Part shown: piece by piece, positions 5,278-8,189 of the stretch
How positions within the stretch are numbered: the first letter of the stretch is position 1
Layout of the letters: each line of letters starts with the position of its first letter
Origin: Pseudomonadota bacterium
GTDB taxonomy: Bacteria > Pseudomonadota > Gammaproteobacteria > Burkholderiales > Burkholderiaceae_C
Assembly (NCBI GenBank): GCA_023390985.1
Contig: JAEWBU010000265.1
Coordinates: forward strand, 1 to 8,189
Reading direction: 5' to 3'
DNA length: 8,189 bases
Translations under genes and position numbers: made by a program
Notes under the pieces: generated by a model
What the model saw: the letters and a program-made list of their open reading frames with translations, nothing else
Databases searched by the model: none
Told to the model about the DNA's origin: nothing

Positions 5278-5547
5278 TCAAGTCGCAGCACAGCTCGCGC
5301 AGCAACCTTGCTGAATGGCGGCGCGACGAAGCGCCGGCTCCAGTGCTGCGCGCCAGCTGGGCCAGTCAACGTAGCCCGCGTGGACTGCCGCCAGCCGGTC
5401 GATGAGGCCCTCGATCTGCCGCACGTGGCTTCGCTCAGCTTGACTGCTTGCCTTGCGCCCGGGTCGCTGCTGGAGCCCGCGCGAATTCGGGCTGGCGCGG
5501 CCCGCGCCCAAGAGTTGCCGACCGACGAGCCCGGTGGTCCAGCAGGC
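5278..5547 (-). pseudogene. Possible gene remnant, unrecognised
   Basis: A minus-strand frame free of stops runs from about 5547 to a stop at 5278. Its later half (about 5310-5430) has codons nearly all ending in G or C and an amphipathic character, with HVRQIEGLIDRLAAVHAGY followed by DWPSWRAALEPAL. Only TTG, at 5511, offers a start. The last ten residues (CCASCAAT end) look unlike folded protein, suggesting loss of frame. There is faint similarity in style to the N-terminus of some LuxR-type regulators (LIDRLY..A..WP..L), but I would not assign a function. It could also be a chance frame in high-GC DNA. Confidence 0.25.
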
Positions 5548-5584
5548 CGGCGCTCACCGATCACCAGCGCGCGGGCCGCCGTGC

Positions 5585-6292
5585 TTACACGCTCATCCGG
5601 CCCAACAGCGCCGCGCGTCCGGCTTCTGTCGAGGAATCGCCCTGCGTCACCACCTGCCCGCGCTCGATCAGGTAGTAGCGCGTGGTGAGTTGCAGCGCCC
5701 GGTGCACGTTCTGCTCCACCAGGACGATGGGGATGCCCTCGCGGGCGAGCTGCCCGATCAGCGAGAACAGCTCCTCCACGATGATGGGCGCCAGCCCCTC
5801 GGTGGGCTCGTCGATCAGCAGCAGCCGCGGCGCTCCCACCAGCACTCGCGCGATGGCCAGCATCTGCTGTTCGCCGCCCGAAAGCGTGGTACCCATCTGG
5901 CGCCGCCTCTCTGCCAGCCGCGGGAACCGCTGGTAGATCTCATCGAGCTTGGCGCGCGACTCGGCCCGGCCGCGTGCCGGGCACTGCATCTGGCCCAGTC
6001 GCAGGTTCTCCTCCACGGTCAGGCCGGGAAAGATGCGCCGGTCTTCCGGCACCAGGCCGATGCCGCGCCGGCAGATCCGGTCGGGGGCCACGCCACCCAG
6101 GCTCTCGCCTTCGAACAGCACCTCGCCGGTCGAGGGCGGCACCCAGCCGGCGATGGTCTTGATCACAGTCGTCTTGCCGACGCCGTTGCGCCCGAACAGC
6201 CCGACGACTTCCCCCTTGCCGACGCGCAGGTCGATGCCCTGCAGCACGTGGCTCAGGCCGTAGTGCGTGTGAACGTTCTTCAGTTCCAGCAT
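5585..6292 (-). CDS. livF: Branched-chain amino acid/amide ABC transporter ATPase LivF
   Basis: A 235-residue cytoplasmic ATPase that would pair with LivG to power the LivH-LivM permease. It has Walker A GRNGVGKTT (34-42), signature LSGGEQQ (137-143), Walker B LLLIDE (157-162) and VEQN (192-195), in which Gln replaces the switch His as is normal for LivF. EGLAPIIVEEL after Walker B is also typical. GGGGAA lies eight bases before the ATG. Its ATG overlaps the livG stop by one base (TGATG), indicating coupled translation. The C-terminus (AALLGRMSV) differs from the AYLG ending of E. coli LivF and resembles variants serving non-leucine substrates. Transport of amides, urea or aromatic compounds is therefore possible. 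Confidence 0.93.
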   Translation of the reverse strand: MLELKNVHTHYGLSHVLQGIDLRVGKGEVVGLFGRNGVGKTTVIKTIAGWVPPSTGEVLFEGESLGGVAPDRICRRGIGLVPEDRRIFPGLTVEENLRLGQMQCPARGRAESRAKLDEIYQRFPRLAERRRQMGTTLSGGEQQMLAIARVLVGAPRLLLIDEPTEGLAPIIVEELFSLIGQLAREGIPIVLVEQNVHRALQLTTRYYLIERGQVVTQGDSSTEAGRAALLGRMSV

Positions 6293-7044
6293 CAGCGTGC
6301 TTCCCCGAAATAGGCGGCCTGCACCGCCGCATTGGCCCGCACCGCCGCCGGCGTGCCCTCGGCCAGCTTATGGCCCTGGTGCATGACGACCACATGGTCC
6401 GACAGGTCCATGACCAGGTCGACGTCGTGCTCCACGAGCAGGATCGAAAGACCCTCTTCGCGCGCGAGGCGGCGGATGAGCACCTCGGTTTCGCGGGTGT
6501 CGGCATGGCTCATGCCCTGCGTGGGTTCGTCCAACAGCAGCATGCGCGGCCGCGATGCCAGGGCCACCGCGATCTCCAGCCGCCGCTGCTCGCCGTGCGA
6601 CAGGAAGCCGGCCAGCTCGTCGGCCTTGCGGGCCAGTTCGAACTGCGCCAGCAGTTCCTCCACGCGCTGAGCCGCCTGCGCGCTGCGTGCGATCGGGCGC
6701 AGGAGGCCCCGGCCTTGCTCGAGGTACTGCGCTGCCAGGCGCAGGTTCTCGCGCACCGGGAGTTCGAAGAAGAGGTTGGTGATCTGGAACGAGCGCGACA
6801 AGCCGGAGGCCAGCATCCTGTGCGGCGGCAGGCCGGTGACATCGCGCCCATCGAAGCGCACCCGGCCCGTGCTGGGGCGGATGGCGCCGCTGATCAGGTT
6901 GAAAAGGCTGCTCTTGCCGGCGCCGTTGGGCCCGATCACCGCGGTGATCTGGCCGGAGTGCGCGTGGAAGCTCACGTCCTTCACTGCCTTGAGCGCCCCG
7001 AACTGCACGCTCAGCCCTTCCACGGAAAGAATGGCGGCGTTCAT
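6292..7044 (-). CDS. livG: Branched-chain amino acid/amide ABC transporter ATPase LivG
   Basis: A 250-residue ATPase, partner of LivF. It shows Walker A GPNGAGKSS (38-46), the signature in the form LSHGEQ (148-153), Walker B MLLLDE (168-173), the switch His206 in LVEHD, and the LivG-type ending VQAAYFGEA. The short loop after Walker B reads PTQGMSHAD, as in the LivG group. The start at 7044 is chosen because the ATG overlaps the livM stop by four bases (ATGA), is preceded by AAGGAA at good distance, and places Walker A at the usual position. The frame stays open upstream to 7779 but that part is antisense-free livM overlap in another frame and lacks LivG character. Confidence 0.94.
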   Translation of the reverse strand: MNAAILSVEGLSVQFGALKAVKDVSFHAHSGQITAVIGPNGAGKSSLFNLISGAIRPSTGRVRFDGRDVTGLPPHRMLASGLSRSFQITNLFFELPVRENLRLAAQYLEQGRGLLRPIARSAQAAQRVEELLAQFELARKADELAGFLSHGEQRRLEIAVALASRPRMLLLDEPTQGMSHADTRETEVLIRRLAREEGLSILLVEHDVDLVMDLSDHVVVMHQGHKLAEGTPAAVRANAAVQAAYFGEAR

Positions 7045-8069
7045 GGGGTTTCCTTGACCGCACGCCGCGCGTCCAGCCACCGCTGCAGGGCGGGCGCCGC
7101 GTAGCCCACCAGGCCGCGCGGCATCAGGATCACGACGATCACGAACAGCACGCCGATGACGATGTGATGGTGGGCGGTGAACGAGCCCACGATGGAGCGC
7201 AGGCCGGTCAGCAGCGCGGTGCCGTACAGCGGGCCGATGAGGGTTCCCGTGCCGCCCACGATGACGTTGATGACCGCGTTCCCGGAGACCTGGAAGAACA
7301 TCAGCTCGGGGGACACGAAGCCGCGGAGCATGGGGTAGAGCGCCCCGCTGCCCCCGGCGATGACGGCCGCCAGCACGAAAGCCGCCAGCTTGTAGCGCCA
7401 CGCATCGAACCCGAGGAAGCCCACCCGGTGCTCGTTCGTACGGATCGCATCCAGCAGCCGTCCCAGCGGCGTGTCCATCAGGTAGCGCAGGCCGAGGTAG
7501 GCGGCGCCGATGAAGGCCAGAACCACGAGGAAGAAACCCGCCGCCGAGGCCGAGGTGAGGCCCGGGAAGACGACCGCGCCGGGAACGCCGATGATGCCGT
7601 CGGAGGCGCCCATCTCGCGCGTGTTGTAGACCACCTTGGACACCACCTGCGCCAGCCCGAAGCTGATGAGGGCGAAGTACACCCCCTTGGCGCGGATGGC
7701 GATCACGCCGCCCACCAGTCCGGCCGCCGCGCTGGCAGCGAGCGATACGCCCAGCGCGACCCAGAATGAAACGCTCCACTCCTTGAGGACCAGGGCCGAC
7801 ACGTAGGCACCCAGTCCGAAGAACAGCGCCTGTCCCAGTGGCAGGAGCCCGGTGCGTCCCAGCAGCAGGTCCACGGACAGCGCCAGGCCGCCGAAGATCA
7901 GCGCCTCGGTGGCCAGCCGCAGGAAGAAGACGTCGCCGACGAGGAGGGCGGCGGCGGCGAACACCAGCGCGCCGCCGAAGAATGCGGTCGCCAGCCAGCG
8001 GCCGGCGCTCCAGGGGCGGCGCCCGGCGTGCACCGGGGCGGCCGCCGTGGCGAGAAGCGTGTCATGCAT
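7041..8069 (-). CDS. livM: Branched-chain amino acid/amide ABC transporter permease LivM
   Basis: A 342-residue inner-membrane permease. After a hydrophilic N-terminus of about 24 residues there is a series of hydrophobic segments, roughly 8-10. Conserved LivM features are GLLPLGQALFFGLGAYVSAL (74-93), RAKGVYFALISFGLAQVV (126-143) and a SDGIIGVPG loop (156-164). A GGTGTLIGPLYG stretch near residue 270 and an MPRGL motif near the C-terminus also fit the family. GGAAAG (8077-8082) lies seven bases before the ATG at 8069. The gene overlaps livH by 8 bp and livG by 4 bp, so all belong to one transcript. Substrate cannot be set without the binding protein, which lies outside the window. Confidence 0.93.
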   Translation of the reverse strand: MHDTLLATAAAPVHAGRRPWSAGRWLATAFFGGALVFAAAALLVGDVFFLRLATEALIFGGLALSVDLLLGRTGLLPLGQALFFGLGAYVSALVLKEWSVSFWVALGVSLAASAAAGLVGGVIAIRAKGVYFALISFGLAQVVSKVVYNTREMGASDGIIGVPGAVVFPGLTSASAAGFFLVVLAFIGAAYLGLRYLMDTPLGRLLDAIRTNEHRVGFLGFDAWRYKLAAFVLAAVIAGGSGALYPMLRGFVSPELMFFQVSGNAVINVIVGGTGTLIGPLYGTALLTGLRSIVGSFTAHHHIVIGVLFVIVVILMPRGLVGYAAPALQRWLDARRAVKETP

Positions 8070-8189
8070 GGCCCAGCTTTCCGAACAGGCCCTGCGGCCG
8101 CCACATCAGCACCAGCACCATGATCCCGAACAGCAAGGGGTCGCTCCAGACCGGCGAGATGTACAGGCTGGAGAGGGACTGCACCTGCG
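8062..8189 (-). CDS. livH: LivH permease, C-terminal 41 residues only
   Basis: The frame enters from the right edge of the window and ends at the TGA at 8062-8064. The visible tail has a serine-rich segment (SLSSLYISPVW), a hydrophobic stretch (LLFGIMVLVLMW) and the RPQGLFGK ending, which is a hallmark of LivH-type permeases. It overlaps livM by 8 bp. Most of the gene, its start and any upstream binding-protein gene are outside the window. Confidence 0.88.
   Translation of the reverse strand, partial: QVQSLSSLYISPVWSDPLLFGIMVLVLMWRPQGLFGKLGHA

Larger units (their letters stand above)
5224..5584. other. Spacer between livF and the HTH/citrate-synthase-like gene
   Basis: This 361-bp stretch contains the dyad at 5233-5257 next to the downstream gene and a coding-like minus-strand segment at 5278-5547. 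I see no clear intrinsic terminator for the liv operon and no recognisable complete gene on either strand. The length suggests that the downstream gene has its own promoter rather than being read only through from livF. Confidence 0.5.

Noticed and set aside
4015..5688. Long plus-strand open frame of 557 codons
   Set aside because: It is antisense to the HTH/citrate-synthase-like gene and the end of livF. The translation is rich in Arg, Ala, Gly and His with no domain, typical of antisense frames in high-GC DNA.
7045..7779. In-frame upstream extension of LivG
   Set aside because: It overlaps livM in another frame and carries no ATPase sequence. The ATG at 7044 has a good ribosome binding site and a four-base overlap with the livM stop.
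1..8189. CRISPR array, tRNA, rRNA, transposase or phage genes
   Set aside because: No regularly spaced repeats, cloverleaf-like segments, rRNA-like conserved stretches or transposase/integrase motifs were seen on either strand.

Overview
The window looks like chromosomal DNA from a high-GC betaproteobacterium, most likely Burkholderiales and plausibly Comamonadaceae (for example a Variovorax, Ramlibacter or Hydrogenophaga relative). The reasons are the strong G/C bias at third codon positions, a stand-alone Bug-type (tripartite tricarboxylate transporter) binding protein inside a small catabolic operon, a Liv-type branched-chain amino acid/amide ABC transporter, and the general gene style. 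The genus is an inference; no rRNA or other marker is present.

Layout. 1-230 holds no gene I can support, only a short repeat-like motif. 231-920 (minus) encodes a type II L-2-haloacid dehalogenase with every catalytic residue in place; by eye it is less GC-rich than its neighbours. 921-1268 is a divergent intergenic region with a second copy of the short motif, an 11-bp tandem repeat, a cluster of TTGATC/GATCAA half-sites that looks like an operator, and a small GC-rich leader hairpin. 1269-3929 (plus) is a compact operon: a small cupin protein, a secreted Bug-family solute-binding protein and a D-isomer-specific 2-hydroxyacid dehydrogenase. It ends 7 bp before a convergent gene, and both stop codons lie in the arms of one 17-bp palindrome. 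3937-5223 (minus) encodes a MerR-like HTH fused to a citrate-synthase fold that keeps the oxaloacetate-binding residues but lacks two of the three catalytic residues. 5224-5584 has a dyad just before that gene and a coding-like stretch that may be a gene remnant. 5585-8189 (minus) is the distal part of a liv operon in the order livH (3' end only), livM, livG, livF, all overlapping.

How the genes may work together (inference). The plus-strand operon resembles an organic-acid uptake/oxidation module: a periplasmic carboxylate binder, a cytoplasmic hydroxyacid/ketoacid oxidoreductase and an accessory cupin. No TctA/TctB membrane partner is present, so the binding protein would need a partner encoded elsewhere or could act as a sensor. 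The convergent HTH/citrate-synthase-like protein is a candidate regulator responding to a dicarboxylate or CoA metabolite, and it has a dyad upstream of its own start. The liv genes would supply a second, ATP-driven uptake system; their binding protein is outside the window.

The most interesting element is the HTH/pseudo-citrate-synthase together with the two dyad clusters it might recognise. The remaining genes belong to well-known families.
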